From NCBI GenBank assembly GCA_031002005.1, contig JARYHS010009186.1, forward strand, positions 187,514,437 to 187,578,436: 64,000 nt of DNA. Direction: 5' to 3'. The notes below the pieces were generated by a model. The model made no database searches and was not told the origin of the DNA. It saw only the letters and a program-made list of their open reading frames with translations. Position 1 is the first letter of the stretch; every line of letters begins with the position of its first letter. This document shows positions 35,101 to 45,684 of this stretch, in pieces. The DNA is from Vandiemenella viatica. Its lineage: Eukaryota; Arthropoda; Insecta; Orthoptera; Morabidae. The position numbers were made by a program, and so were the translations under genes.

Positions 35101-38100
35101 CATACGACCTCCACCACTCAAGTCAAACATAAATTTAGAAAGTACGTAACCTCCTAATGAGGACCTCAAGCAAAATGACACTAACCAATTGCTTTAATAA
35201 AACAAAGGTGATAGCCAGCTGCGAAAATCAGTAATTGATGAGTTAGGAGAAATTTATTAAACTCCTCAAGAACAAATCAAACGTGTTGATATGATTTTAA
35301 ACTGAAGAAATCTGGCTGTAATGTTAAAGCATCAATGGAAAACCGAAATAAGGATCTCTGGTGTAGGATCCTATCCCAACACCTACCCAACCCGTAAAAT
35401 TACCTTTAATTCTCTGGATCATTCACAATGATCGACTGCGATTTTTTCCAGACATAACGTATTCAAATGGATGCAAAATTGTATCGACGTATTTATCTGT
35501 TTTGGGGAGAAAGGAGAGGAAAAGGGAGAACTTCAGAGAGAGAGAGAGAGAGAGAGAGGGAAACCTGTTATACAATTTTAACGATGTGGTGCCGCTAATC
35601 TTGATATGAACATGAATGCCACATTGCGTGACGACGCACTCTCAGCGCGATTTGCACTCTCTGGAAAAATGAAAATACTGAGCCGAGCTCGTGATTCCAG
35701 TGGGGCTTCGTAATGCTTGCTCGTGTGGTGAAATAATGGAAAGGCGAAAAAAAGGAACAGAACAATGGCAAGTAGAACCCACGCAGGAGCATTAAATATT
35801 TCATACCTGTTCTTACTTTCCCAACAGACAGAAAATTTTTGTTTAAGAAATTCGAACTTCAAGAGTTAAGTAGATTTATCGCGTTAGATTTTTGATGGCT
35901 ATATAAATCAAAGACGAGTAACCTTCCCTGTCTGCCAAAATTTCCCTATCAGCTGTTTCAAACAGATTTATCTCCAGGAGATTTAAGCAACACAACAGCT
36001 TTTCTTATAGGTTCCTGCTAAAAAATGTAAAACAAGAGTGTTTAAATCAAACGTACGGCTTTGTTTCCTTACACCGTGTTAAAACTCCCGCCTGAAATAT
36101 AGATTTAGATTTTCCATGCTTTCCCGAAATCACTGCAGGCGAATGCTGGGATGGTGACTTCAAATGATCGTGGTTGAATTCCTTCCCATCCTTTGTCAAC
36201 CATCGTCTCTCGACTCTGATGATCTCGACTATGATAAGTCATAAAGCCCCGACCAAAACAAAAAGTAAAATTTGACAGAGGTGTCACTGGGATGCCTGAA
36301 TGCAATGTTCTCTCGCTCGGATACGAATAGAAACTGCTTAAAAAAATAAAAATAATTAACAAACCACAAACACAGCAAAGGACACACAACGGCACATAAA
36401 AAATATAAACATACAAACACAAATAAATAAAATTTTCAGCCGATGTCCTTTTTTCAATTTCCCGTCCGTTTATCCAGGAGAAATGCTTTGCCAGAAATTT
36501 TATATACATTTGTGTATATGTTTTTTTGTTTGTTTCTGTACTACTGCGCCCTCAGCCTTGGTAAATATTGTTATTTCTCTTTTTTTTATCCTTAATCTTT
36601 GACTTCAAAAGGCAGCCTTCCGTTTTTAGGTAACAGAGAGTGTGGACCATCAGCCAGTCTTGAAGCAGCCTGACACAGAAACCTCTTGGTTGCTGACAAG
36701 AATCCATCCGTAAGTTAAGTCACGCAAATTTAACGGTTTTTTACCCCCTCCTTGTCTCGCCATGTCACACTTTGCGAACACTCCTCCCCCAAGTGACATA
36801 AAACATTTTGCAATTTTATATTTAAAACTTGTTCAAAATAGCACTTTCAACGTGACGTCACGAGTTTTATGAGGCTCCCTCATCACACGTTTTGGTCTGT
36901 GAACCCCTACGCCCCTCCTTCCCCGTTAAGATGTGACGTAATTTATGAACAATAAGTGAATATGTGTTTTTGAAACTCGTCACGAAAATTGCAAAATTTT
37001 GCGATAAGGTATTTCATTTCTTTTTGCATTAAATTCGGTAAGAATGTGTCAACACGGTTCTATAACCCTGGGCTGACTGCTACTTGCTCCAACAAATCAG
37101 TTATTAAATTTTTATTTGCATCTCGGTATTGTTCTATGAGAGTTTTGATATAAATTTTTGTCTGTCCCAGATCTTCAGTTTCTCGACTAATGTTCAGTTC
37201 TCCTACAATTATTTTCAGTGATATTATTTTTGACTGAATCTCAATTCGACCGTATTTAAATCTGTCTGAGTGGTTGATAGTTTTCAACTGCGGTGTTCGT
37301 TTTGTCTTCAGAAAATATTTTCTCAACGAAAAATTTGAACTTTTGGGAAAAACTTTTCGAAAAACCTTCTGAAGATTATTATAAATTGTTGCCGCATTAT
37401 TGCCAAGTTTAACGCTTGAAAGAAGTGGCATTCTGTTGCTCAATCTTTTGCGATTCCATTTTCGTGACGAGAAAGAAAATCACGTGTTTACTTATTGCAT
37501 CACTGCTCAAAGACTGAGATTTCCCAACGATGTACCGCTTGGACTAGTAGAGGTGGGAAGATTAAGGTCAAAGTTGAAGTGTTTCTGCAAGCTGCAGGAT
37601 TGCCACGTCATACGCAAAAAATTCAGTCTAGTTCTGTCGCACCTCGTACTATATGGTTTTGCTAACAGGCTCCCTGAAGGAATTGAACTGTGAATTCATA
37701 ATATTTATGATGTATTTCATATTATTTCGCATTTTTCAGTGATTTAATTGACCAAGAAACATTTTCGAATTTTATTCATCACGCTGTGTTCATAAACGTG
37801 TAATAAAGATTATTATAACCGATGGTTAAAGAAGTGAATACATTGTTTTCCTGTTATAGACTAGAAATTTAATGAAAGTTGTTTGAAAAAAAACAAAAAA
37901 AACAAAAAAAACCAACAAGGACTACGGCAAACATGGTGATTTTGGATTTAAACAATTTTTGTAATATGTGCTGTGGGGTAGCATCCACATATTTGCGGGT
38001 TTAAGGGATTTTATGCGACGGGTCTAATAATCAGAGATATCGCGTCTCAAAGTTTTAACAGCAGCTTACATACAAACTGAGTACTAACTCCTTCAGCGAA

Positions 38101-41100
38101 ACGGGACGCAGCTAAACGGATAATATCTTACACTATCACTCTGCCGATCTGCGTTTCAGACCCCAGTGCTCTGCTGACAGGGCAAGTTAAAACATTCATT
38201 TTCTTCTTTAGGTTTTATGCATCAAATGCAGCTGTATAATTAGATTTAACATTGAAAAAATATTTTTTTACTGTGAAATATCAACTAAATCAGTATAAGC
38301 TTTGGAAAATAATTTAATAATAAAAATGTTATTAATATCGACAGAAAGAAAATTGAAATTATAGAAGTATTAGTTAAAAAACAAACAAAAAAGAAACAAG
38401 GAAATAAAGAAACGTAACAGAAATTGGCACGATCTCGCTCGTTTGACATGTCGCCACTCGCTGGTTGACATACTGTATACTTTCTAAGTAAACTGTTATG
38501 AAAAATTTGGGGTTCGATACTTCGTAAAGTAACGTCCATCGCTTAAAATACCTGGAACTTATAACTAAGGCAATACTATCTATCCTTCTACATATATAAG
38601 AATAATTGAAAACTGTGATTGACAAATCTACCAGACAAGTCATAAAATATATCGATGTTTCCATACGTAAACCGTAAATTAATTATTGCACAGAGAAACT
38701 GTTTTGGATATAGAAACTATGTTAGAATCTTGTATGATATTGCCGTTAAGTATTGTGCCAGATGACGATAGGTTCGAGGAGTAATTCTGAAATATTATAA
38801 ACATGTAGAGTTAAGGCGATCTGTTTTAATTACTTACGTTGAGCGTTGGGGTAGAGAGCCAAACATTGGTTGATGATTTGCACTGCCAAGTTGGAAAGGT
38901 ACACCTGTAGATAAAAACATCAACAGCTAAACCAACTAGCATATTTCACTTCTAGAAAAAGTTTGAATTCTACGTACAAATATTAAAACAAACAAGAAAT
39001 CTGAACCAAAATTTACGGTTTAGTACTCTTAATTTTTTTTTTTCTGAAACACAAACTCTCAGATCTGTTAATAGTACTTTGCGAAATTTACAGGTAAGAA
39101 TAACGTTTGGTGTTACTGAAAAGTAAGAGAGTCTAACTTGCAGAAGCAAAAGTTTTCAATAGTTTTTCACTAACATAGTTTGTTTTGTTTACTGCTGTGA
39201 TCAGAATTGTTGTATTGATTAATTAATAAGATGACAACATGAAATCCTTGCGATTTTATTGTTTTTTGCTCGTCATATCTAATAACAACATTTGAATGTG
39301 AATAAAGCAAAGCTATCCCTGAGGGTACGGTTATGTAAGGGAACTGTAAAGACTACATACTCGGGCACATCTTAATCTTTTTTCCAGGTATCTTAACTAC
39401 TGACTGAATTATTAAATTGCAGTGGAACATATTACCTGAAAGCAATTCTCCTATATAACTATTTTCGCTTAGCATGATACCAGTATTTCATTAATACTGC
39501 GTGATTTCTGGTTACGTGTGTGAAGTGACCAGAAATTGCGATTTAGAGGCTAACTGTCTAATTCTTGAGTTAGTTAATACTTACACCTTTACCACGAGTC
39601 TTATTTAGAAATATCTGTAAACTCCATACTTTCTTTACATGAATGTTTTATAACTACATCTCACGGTGTAGAGTTACTAACAGTTGAAACAAACTATTTC
39701 TACCTAAACAAACAGCTTTGGTGTCAATTATAGCGGCTGATTTTTTTATTGTAGGTTTTGTTCTGTCGGAGGTATAACAATTTTGTTATTTTTTAGAAAA
39801 ATTAAGATCACTGAATTTGCTAATTTTAAGCTACAATTCACTTTAAAAATTCCGTTGTAGATTTTTTTTTAATTTTTTTTATTTTTTTTTATTTATTTTT
39901 TGCGGAGTTGTGAGTAACTGTAAAACATGAGGTAGATGAAAACTGATATAAAACGTATATTGGAGATGAGGCCTAGATGGAGGATAGCTAAACAAATTTG
40001 TAATATTACGTGGAAGCGAAGACCATGACCAAAAGCAGCATGTGATTTGAGCAGGAAGGGTGGGAAATGCTGAACAAATTATGTGCAGCACTGGAAGAAT
40101 TTAAAATAAAAATTCGTGAATGGGCGGTAAACAGTAAACTGAATTCGGGGCATTCACCGATATAGTTAAAATTGTGCTACCCGATATACCAGCATTCTAA
40201 AGCGGTTAAATATTATTGGATTACTTAAAGGGTTTTTTTCCTTCAAGAGTTGTTTTTTGTAATATCATTTTTACTAGAGATGTAATGTATATCATATAAC
40301 TTTGGCTTCAGTAACATAAAAAATATCACACGATATGATTTATATTCACAGATTTGAATGATGACAATCAGACTATGGCTATTTCTCAGGTATTCACTTA
40401 CATCTAGACGTTAAAAAGGCACCTTTTCGATTTCAAAAAAATTAATTAAAATTACTATAAAAATAATGCATGCAACTTAAAATAGTTACAAACCTTAGGT
40501 TATATGTCGTTAAATTAGCTGACCGTATTTCAGGTGGAACAATGGATCGAAATGCTTTAATAACATTGACGCTTGCGCATTAAACGAAATATTATTGTTC
40601 AAGCCAAGTAGCTTTGTGGTATTTAATTAGTCTTTCAGTACTAACTGAAACTTCGTATTAATTTAGCTCCCTCTCTTTTGTGTTGGTATATTTTTAGAGT
40701 TGTCACCGTGTGCATTTCATTATGCCCTGCAGTCGACTGTCCTCAACCCGGATGTACTATACTCTCGTTTCCGTCCGCCGACTGATATTATTTTGTGACT
40801 TCATTCACTAATGATCTCCTCAAACAATAATCAGCTGTGTTACGTCGAAACATGTACTATCTGACTGTTCCTTTGTACGATGTAGCATGATAAATTCTCA
40901 TAAAGATCGTCTGTTAGAGGTTTAGGTGTAAAGCTGTGATTTCCCAGCTAGTGCGCCGAAGAAAATAGACTTATTTTATTAAAAACTGGTATCTTCCAGC
41001 ACATTTTTTTTGTTATATGTTTATTATCCGATCAGCAAATTTAGCTTTACAGGATAAAGTTGTCTTTTACAAATCATAGCATTCTTATTGTCATGGTTGA

Positions 41101-41224
41101 GGTCAGCCCATTAGAGCCTCTCAGTAACTACATAACAGTCATAAGTAAATATTTTGCGACAATAATGAAAACAGTGTTACGAGTATTAAAACAGTAATAA
41201 GAACAGTTATTAATATTAACTCAG

Positions 41225-41258
<34 letters not shown>

Positions 41259-43695
41259 GTGATCAGTGTAAAAATAGTAGTAAAAAACCAGTTGTACTAA
41301 AATTGATTTAAGATAATTACCCTTTTGTTCATGGAATCCATTTAGTTTTTTAGTTATCAGCGCTGAGGATAATCTTGTTTCACAACATATGGTTTACTGG
41401 TTCATTTCTTCTTCAGAGTCATTGTTCGATAGATAAATGTCTTGAAGAAGGCGTTTTTTTAGTCTAGTTTGACCCATTCTTTTTCCTAGCTCATAAAACC
41501 ACGCACCAGGTACGTCATTCATTCGTTTTATAAAATGTTTAGTTTGTTGTCTTATGAATTCATTAACGTAAATAATATTTAATTCTCGGTGTAGCTGATT
41601 GTTGCGTATGTACCACTGTGCGCTCACAGCTAATTGGAGAACTTTATTTTGGAATATTTGCACTCTTTGTAACTTGCTACGACCAGCACATCTCCATATT
41701 GGAAATACGTATGTTAAGAGTGGTCGTAATATCATTTTGTAAATTAATAGGCAGCATTCTGTTTTTAATGATGATTTTCTATTTAATACTGGGCATAGTT
41801 TGTACAATATGGCATAGGCTTGATTTATTTTATTATTAAGAAGCCCCGGATTCTTAGGTTCGAACCAATTTTGTTCCCAACCTAATATACATTATAAAAA
41901 AATAACTTAGTCCACAATCCGAAGGTTGGATGGATCCACCCGAAGAGGGCATATTAAGCCTACGTACCAGAGGTAGGACGGCCAGTTCTTTTCCTCTGGG
42001 ATCTACAGTTTAACGTGGGATCCGTACCATGGAACGTCCAAGCATCTCATATGTTCATACGCAACTCTTAAAAATACCTGCTCCCACCGGACCCAGAATT
42101 TTTTTTGAAAGCAATCACCTTAACCATTGAACTACCAGACCGAGCCATATATATTTATATCCACACTAGTGTAAGCCCGTGACCGTTTTTTTTTGCGTAT
42201 CGTCACGGGTCTAGAATAGTTCCAGTTTTTAGGACGAATGATTATGACAGGTTGACATGATTTAACTAAATATAAATTTGAACTGTGTTTTAGGGTGAAT
42301 AAAATCTCTGAGCTTGACGAATTCAGAAGCATTAATAAAGGTAGGTATAAAACACGAACAGAGACGATAGCACAATCGTATAATTGCTTAAATACAAACT
42401 TGACTTGTATCTCACCATTAAAGGTCACTCTGCAAACTTTAGAAAATTCTTGTTTGCTTCGAGAGCATCACGTCTTTTATTGAGACTGGGCAAATACGTT
42501 TAATCATTGGTCATAGTATCTGTAACGGCCAGAGAACTTGATACACATTTCATATTACTAAACAGTTGAGCAACTCCGAAGAAATGAATTGCCAGAATAC
42601 TCGATTCGGTAACATATTTGGTCTGATGTCCACTTAAAATAACCTAATAACTCACGTACAGAAAACATGAAGAAAGACCATTAACGATAGTTGTCAATAA
42701 AATACCTAAAAATCAAATTAATCGTAATGCATAAACTTTGGCCAAGCAACAACATTCGTGAAAGTTTTAATTAAATTGAAATTTATCGTAAGCTGGAATG
42801 ACAATTGGTATTCGTAGTTACAGCAGAGACTATGAGTAATTTAAATTTTAAAAGCTTTTTTAAAGCTGCTTTCATTAGCAACATGTTATTGAAAAGCAAA
42901 TCCACGTTTCTTCAAGTGTAAAGTTTATCGATATTTTTTTAATTACAAAACGCCACGAAGAGCAAACTTAATGAATGTATTATGGTAATTAATTTGGTAG
43001 CAGTTGCTTAGCTATTAAATTGTGGACATAACCACGAATTTCTGCTAATGGTATCTCTGGTCGCTGTATTGCGAGCGAAGGCTGACACGTGCCACCGTAC
43101 TCCCAGCAAATAGCTGGTGAGTGAATGATTGAGCTAACGAAATTATATAGTAGATATCTATACCTACATAAGAACTGCAGTCGGTTAAATAAAATTCATG
43201 ACTGCACATAGTTCAACACTTTATTTTGAATGGTCAGCTATATTATGGTTTTTATTAATTTTCAGTTTACAGTTATCATCCAAATATTTAAAGCCGCTTC
43301 AGATTTACTCGTAACTACCTCTAGCTTCTACAAGATTACACAAAAAAGTGCGGTTTTTCAAGGATGACATCCATCTTATTAAATTTGGGAAGAAAAAATT
43401 ATGTGCATATGAAATTTTTTCCAAATATATAAAGCCGCTTCAGACTTAATTTTGCCTCAAACCTCTACGAGATGGCGTTAGAGCCATTTCAGAAATACCA
43501 AATATAAGTATTGATCGTTCTTTTTGTGAAATCGCATTTACAAGAATTGGTCGTTTCCAGATATAAGTTAGGTGTGCTGCAGTGTCCGTGAATGCCGTGA
43601 CTGACCTTGGTGAAGCCGAAAGCTGCGACTGTAGGCAGCAGCACTGCCAGCGTGAGTCCCAGCTTGTTGCTGCGCTGTCGCCGCGAGCAAACCAT
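29088..43695 (-). CDS. Classic odorant-binding protein (six exons, 3' end open)
   Basis: A secreted carrier of hydrophobic odorants or pheromones in sensillum lymph. Six exons on the minus strand join in consistent phase: 43695-43606, 38904-38838, 31366-31323, 29750-29715, 29630-29498, 29152-29088. Together they encode 145 residues so far. Residues 1-27 form a signal peptide (basic start, then LGLTLAVLLPTVAAFG). Cysteines fall at 44, 68, 72, 120, 129 and 138, giving C1-X23-C2-X3-C3-X47-C4-X8-C5-X8-C6. The X3 and X8 spacings are the family's hallmark; C3-C4 is slightly long. All introns have GT-AG ends. The start at 43695 is chosen because it heads the signal peptide; an in-frame ATG at 43773 would bury that signal. 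The stop codon lies in an exon below 29082 that is not settled. Identification rests on cysteine spacing, signal peptide and phase, not on a database search. Confidence 0.92.
29153..29497 (-). other. OBP intron 5 with LINE tail
   Basis: The 345-bp intron between exons 5 and 6. Roughly half of it is a LINE 3' end (29277-29450). Confidence 0.75.
29277..29450 (+). mobile_element. CR1-like LINE 3' end fragment
   Basis: Contains ccctgaaagaatttcaaatt and later gatgtgttgggaaattgcca and tatgctccatcg. These match, in order, the end of the LINE at 56388-57000. The coding remnant reads LKEFQIKIRKWQ on the plus strand, opposite to the OBP gene that hosts it. Confidence 0.7.
29498..29630 (-). CDS. OBP exon 5: central helices with C4
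   Basis: 133 nt, acceptor acggtaactgtag and donor GCAG|GTGAGT. Forty-four codons plus one base. The peptide begins VTNGSLSMTATVAYYN and ends RQNCFSA, where the cysteine is C4. Confidence 0.93.
29715..29750 (-). CDS. OBP exon 4: microexon with C2-X3-C3
   Basis: Only 36 nt, acceptor cattctctttgcag and donor GGATTG|GTAAGT. Encodes CFINCIAEREGL, holding both C2 and C3 of the family motif. Phase 0 at both ends. Confidence 0.92.
29751..31322 (-). other. OBP intron 3
   Basis: AT-rich intron of about 1.6 kb between exons 3 and 4. No repeat recognised. Confidence 0.7.
31323..31366 (-). CDS. OBP exon 3: C1-C2 linker
   Basis: 44 nt, acceptor ccgcctttttcag and donor ACGAAG|GTAAGG. Two bases complete the split arginine codon, then fourteen codons read DLTTLTVNASQDTK. 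Ends in phase 0. Confidence 0.88.
31655..31830 (+). mobile_element. SINE family C, diverged copy
   Basis: A tRNA-like head (gatctcgtggctcagtgatt, then gggtcgaatcc) and a family C style body (tttcacgttaaaatgtagg). It lies in OBP intron 2. Confidence 0.65.
31870..31945 (-). repeat. tRNA-like fragment
   Basis: The minus strand shows gatcacaggttcgaacaagg, a B-box-like arm, with no full cloverleaf. Likely a SINE head remnant. Confidence 0.3.
32130..32425 (-). mobile_element. SINE family C, most complete copy
   Basis: Minus strand: head gcatggtgactcagtggtg, B box ggttcgaaaccctgg, body with gtgaagtacgccagaacgc and tagaaaccctagttgtaag, tail ccaactaggaccac in reverse. A 7-bp duplication, tatgtgt, lies at 32123-32129 and 32426-32432. 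Confidence 0.85.
33712..33790 (+). repeat. T-rich minisatellite
   Basis: Irregular repeats of a unit like ttttgtgttttattg, three to four copies. Confidence 0.75.
34399..34841. mobile_element. Mariner-type foldback MITE (443 bp)
   Basis: The ends cagggtgttaaaaaaa and (reverse complement) cagggcattaaaaaaa are inverted repeats bounded by TA on both sides (34397-34398, 34842-34843). The similarity continues through ttttaggag-gtgata and the ctcggagtta block, so most of the element can fold on itself. No transposase. It lies in OBP intron 2. Confidence 0.8.
35535..35558 (+). repeat. (ag)n microsatellite
   Basis: Twelve perfect dinucleotide units. Confidence 0.95.
36098..36255 (+). mobile_element. 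SINE family A, head-truncated copy
   Basis: Starts in the core (gatttagattttccatgctt), keeps gcgaatgctgggatg and ends near ataagtcataaagcccc. In OBP intron 2. Confidence 0.7.
36630..36709 (+). other. Weak exon-like segment on the plus strand
   Basis: Acceptor ccttccgtttttag and donor ATCC|GTAAGT enclose 80 nt open only in phase 0 (26 codons, starting VTESVDHQPVLKQPDTE). No partner exon and no known family. It lies opposite an OBP intron, so it may be chance. Confidence 0.2.
36740..36950. repeat. MITE-like fragment
   Basis: The right end (gtgacgtaatttatgaac preceded by C-rich runs) resembles the right end of the element at 17388-17791. The left end is unclear. Confidence 0.35.
36951..37498. 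repeat. Inverted repeat of about 55 bp around an open frame
   Basis: caataagtgaatatgtg and onward at 36951-37010 (with ctcgtcacgaaaat inside) is mirrored at 37440-37498 (caataagtaaacacgtg and ctcgtcacgaaaat on the minus strand). About 430 bp lie between the arms. Could be a small inverted-repeat transposon. Confidence 0.55.
37060..37443 (-). CDS. Hypothetical open frame inside the inverted repeat
   Basis: About 127 codons, opening with a TTG or from the ATG four codons on. The composition is rich in Lys, Asn and Ile, ending EQVAVSPGL. No domain recognised. Its position between the two arms of an inverted repeat suggests it belongs to a mobile element or was captured by one. It may equally be chance in AT-rich DNA. 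Confidence 0.3.
   Translation of the reverse strand: MSNRMPLLSSVKLGNNAATIYNNLQKVFRKVFPKSSNFSLRKYFLKTKRTPQLKTINHSDRFKYGRIEIQSKIISLKIIVGELNISRETEDLGQTKIYIKTLIEQYRDANKNLITDLLEQVAVSPGL
38838..38904 (-). CDS. OBP exon 2: helix with C1
   Basis: 67 nt, bounded by acceptor tttttatctacag and donor CTCAAC|GTAAGTAA. Opens in phase 0 and ends one base into a codon. The peptide includes VYLSNLAVQIINQC, with C1 as its last residue. Confidence 0.92.
40000..40130 (+). mobile_element. CR1-like LINE 3' end remnant
   Basis: The plus-strand reading LEEFKIKIREWA resembles the ends of the copies at 29277 and 56388 (LKEFQIKIRKWQ, LKKFGTKIRR). Confidence 0.45.
41227..41252 (+). repeat. (at)n microsatellite
   Basis: Thirteen dinucleotide units. 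Confidence 0.95.
41394..41850 (-). mobile_element. Jockey-like LINE reverse transcriptase C-terminus
   Basis: The minus-strand frame of 137 codons extends upstream to about 41850. It reads YKLCPVLNRKSSLKTECC, IYKMILRPLLTYVFPIW, LQRVQIFQNKVLQ and YIRNNQLHRELNI, which is the conserved post-catalytic region of insect Jockey-clade reverse transcriptases. The catalytic domain is absent (5'-truncated). The piece is open without stops, so it is fairly young. Lies in OBP intron 1, same strand as the gene. Confidence 0.88.
41900..42148 (-). mobile_element. SINE family C, diverged copy
   Basis: The minus-strand head ggctcggtctggtagttcaa, body ggtacggatcccacgttaaa and flanking segments match family C. 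Confidence 0.7.
43270..43455 (+). repeat. Two-copy direct repeat
   Basis: ccaaatatttaaagccgctt, then cagattta, near 43280 recurs as ccaaatatataaagccgctt, then cagactta, near 43420, each followed by a related tct-acgag segment. Confidence 0.7.
43606..43695 (-). CDS. OBP exon 1: signal peptide
   Basis: Thirty codons from ATG, starting MVCSRRQRSNK and ending FGFTK, then a donor AAG|GTCAGT (phase 0). It is GC-rich compared with the intron that follows. Confidence 0.85.
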
Positions 43696-43730
43696 CTCCA
43701 ACAGTGTCACAGTACCCGCCGCACGTCCAC

Positions 43731-43740
43731 CGTATATAGC
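43731..43740 (-). promoter_or_regulatory. Possible TATA box of the OBP gene
   Basis: The minus strand reads GCTATATACG about 38-45 bp upstream of the chosen ATG. A start site 30 bp downstream would give a very short leader. Plausible but unproven. Confidence 0.35.
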
Positions 43741-44123
43741 CAGGAAGCCGCCGCGCCGCAAGGACATCAACACGCCTCAGCGACCACCATTTAACGCAAC
43801 TGTTTCAGCCAGACGGACGGTATGTGGATTATCTCTGGAGAGACAAACACACCATGTGGTGTCAGGTACCTGTATTCATAATGGCGACTTAAATGTTTGG
43901 TGGGCACCACTTCTGGAATACTTCTCTAAGGGTGACATGCCACAATTAATCTCAAAAGACATCTGAGCGAGTGTACAGTGTTATCCTACCAATACAGTTA
44001 GGCTCAAGCTAAAAAAAATTGTGACGATATTATAATTAATTCGATAAAAAATGACAGGTGCTCCGCGAGTTGAGTGCCAGTTGTAATTAATAAATTATGT
44101 GGGTTCCTAAGTTTGGTGTTATA

Positions 44124-44565
44124 CAGGGTGTTACAAAAAGGTACGGCCAAACTTTCAGGAAATATTCCTCACACACAAACAAAGAAAATATGTTATGTGG
44201 ACATGTGTCCGGAAACGCTTACTTTCCATGTTAGAGCTCATTTTATTACTTCTCTTCAAATCACATTAAAAATGGAATGGAAACACACAGCAACAGAACG
44301 TACCAGCGTGACTTCAAACACTTTGTTACAGGAAATGTTCAAAATGTCCTCCGTTAGCGAGGATTCATGCGTCCACCCTCCGTCGCATGGAATCCCTGAT
44401 GCGCTGATGCAGCCCTGGAGAATGGCGTATTGTATCATAGCCGTCCACAATATGAGCTCTAACATGGAAAGTAAGCGTTTCCGGACACATGTCCACATAA
44501 CATATTTTCTTTGTGTGTGAGGAATGTTTCCTGAAAGTTTGGCCGTACCTTTTTGTAACACCCTG
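44124..44565 (-). mobile_element. Mariner deletion derivative with 115-bp inverted repeats
   Basis: Both arms begin cagggtgttacaaaaaggta and extend about 115-118 bp to gagctcat, nearly identical (one arm lacks a few bases near acacacaaa). TA flanks both ends (44122-44123, 44566-44567). The centre on the minus strand reads GLHQRIRDSMRRRVDA and ends near GGHFEHFL, the C-terminus of a mariner transposase. It is therefore an internal deletion product, about 430 bp upstream of the OBP start codon. The open frames on both strands here are products of the inverted repeat. Confidence 0.9.
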
Positions 44566-44569
44566 TATA

Positions 44570-45684
44570 TAATGAGGGCGCTAATGACCTCGCCGTCTAT
44601 GCGCCCTTAAACCATAACAACAACAACAACATGTATATAATGAATCTAGTTCTTGCATCATAATATTGAATCAACTATCAAAGTAGTGCATTTGTTAAAT
44701 ATTTATACTTGGATAAAGAATAGGTTCTTATTGCTAAACGAATTAAAGCAAGGACAGTTAAACATTGATTTAATAAACGCACGTGTTGCAAAGAATCATA
44801 CAGATTATATGAATTATTTAGGCGCATATATTTGACCAATATCGCACATTTGCATGAAGTGAGTACAAGAATTGAATTGTTCAATAAAGACGCATAACAG
44901 TGATGTTAGAGTCTATATGTTCACAAGGGCGACGGTTTAACTGCTTCAATGATGTGTAAATAAGTTACCACATCCATAAACTGGTGAGCACAAGGCTCTC
45001 GCATCTTTGCGCTAATGTTAGCCTACATGGGTAGACCAGGATCATTCATAAAACTGCAATTGTGGGGGAAGCATAAAAATTTTTACCAGCGCGTTGATGA
45101 TGCGAAGACACTAAGTTTGTCTTCTGGTCGTTCCAGCGCGAGGTAGTCTTAAGGGGAAAAAGAAATGCTTCGAATTTAATTATAGGATATTATACCACTG
45201 TAGGCGGCATATAACAGACTGCCCTATTACTTTATTAGTAGAGAAGGTTTGATGCGATTGAGACCCAGGTGTTGGTGTTGAAAGGTGGCAACAACTACGT
45301 CAACTGCCCGCAGTGGATGTGCTGGTGACGAAAACCTAGGACACTGCTGAGTGATAACTAGCTCGGTCCACGCCGATTTAAGAAGTGAACTTCTCAGATC
45401 ACCGAGAGACAAATGACTACAGGGAACATCCTTGTTGCATCATTGGTGGACCCCGGAGAATCGTAGTTTGATGCGAAACGGAACACTTCCTGTATTTTTG
45501 GATGGTTCAGTGTTCCTCTCCACAGGTTCATGTAAGACAGTAGAAAATTTGTACCAGATACATGCGCGCCCAACTGTCTCACTATTGGCAGCCCATTCAA
45601 ACACACAGGCGCGTGAGCATCCAGATCCTTCCCAGATAATGAATGCGAATCGCTCGGAAATGTCTCTTCCCGCTCAGCCGTTAC
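44570..45684. other. Upstream of the OBP gene, no gene recognised
   Basis: AT-rich. A plus-strand frame (45432-45776) and opposing frames show no known domain. Confidence 0.4.

Larger units (their letters stand above)
31367..38837 (-). other. OBP intron 2 (about 7.5 kb)
   Basis: AT-rich. Holds two SINE C copies (31655-31830, 32130-32425), a minisatellite, a foldback MITE (34399-34841), a (ga)n tract, a SINE A fragment and an inverted repeat with an open frame (36951-37498). Confidence 0.7.
38905..43605 (-). other. OBP intron 1 (about 4.7 kb)
   Basis: AT-rich. Holds a LINE tail (40000-40130), an (at)n tract, a Jockey-like LINE fragment, a SINE C copy and a direct repeat. A 30-nt exon-like segment at 39591-39620 was considered and not adopted. 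Confidence 0.7.

Noticed and set aside
39591..39620. 30-nt exon-like segment (phase 0-0, donor GTAAGTATT) between OBP exons 1 and 2
   Set aside because: The acceptor lacks a pyrimidine tract, and the OBP already has a normal distance from signal peptide to C1 without it. Kept only as a remote alternative.
44074..44561. Overlapping 148- and 101-codon frames on opposite strands
   Set aside because: Both are readings of the inverted-repeat arms of the mariner derivative.
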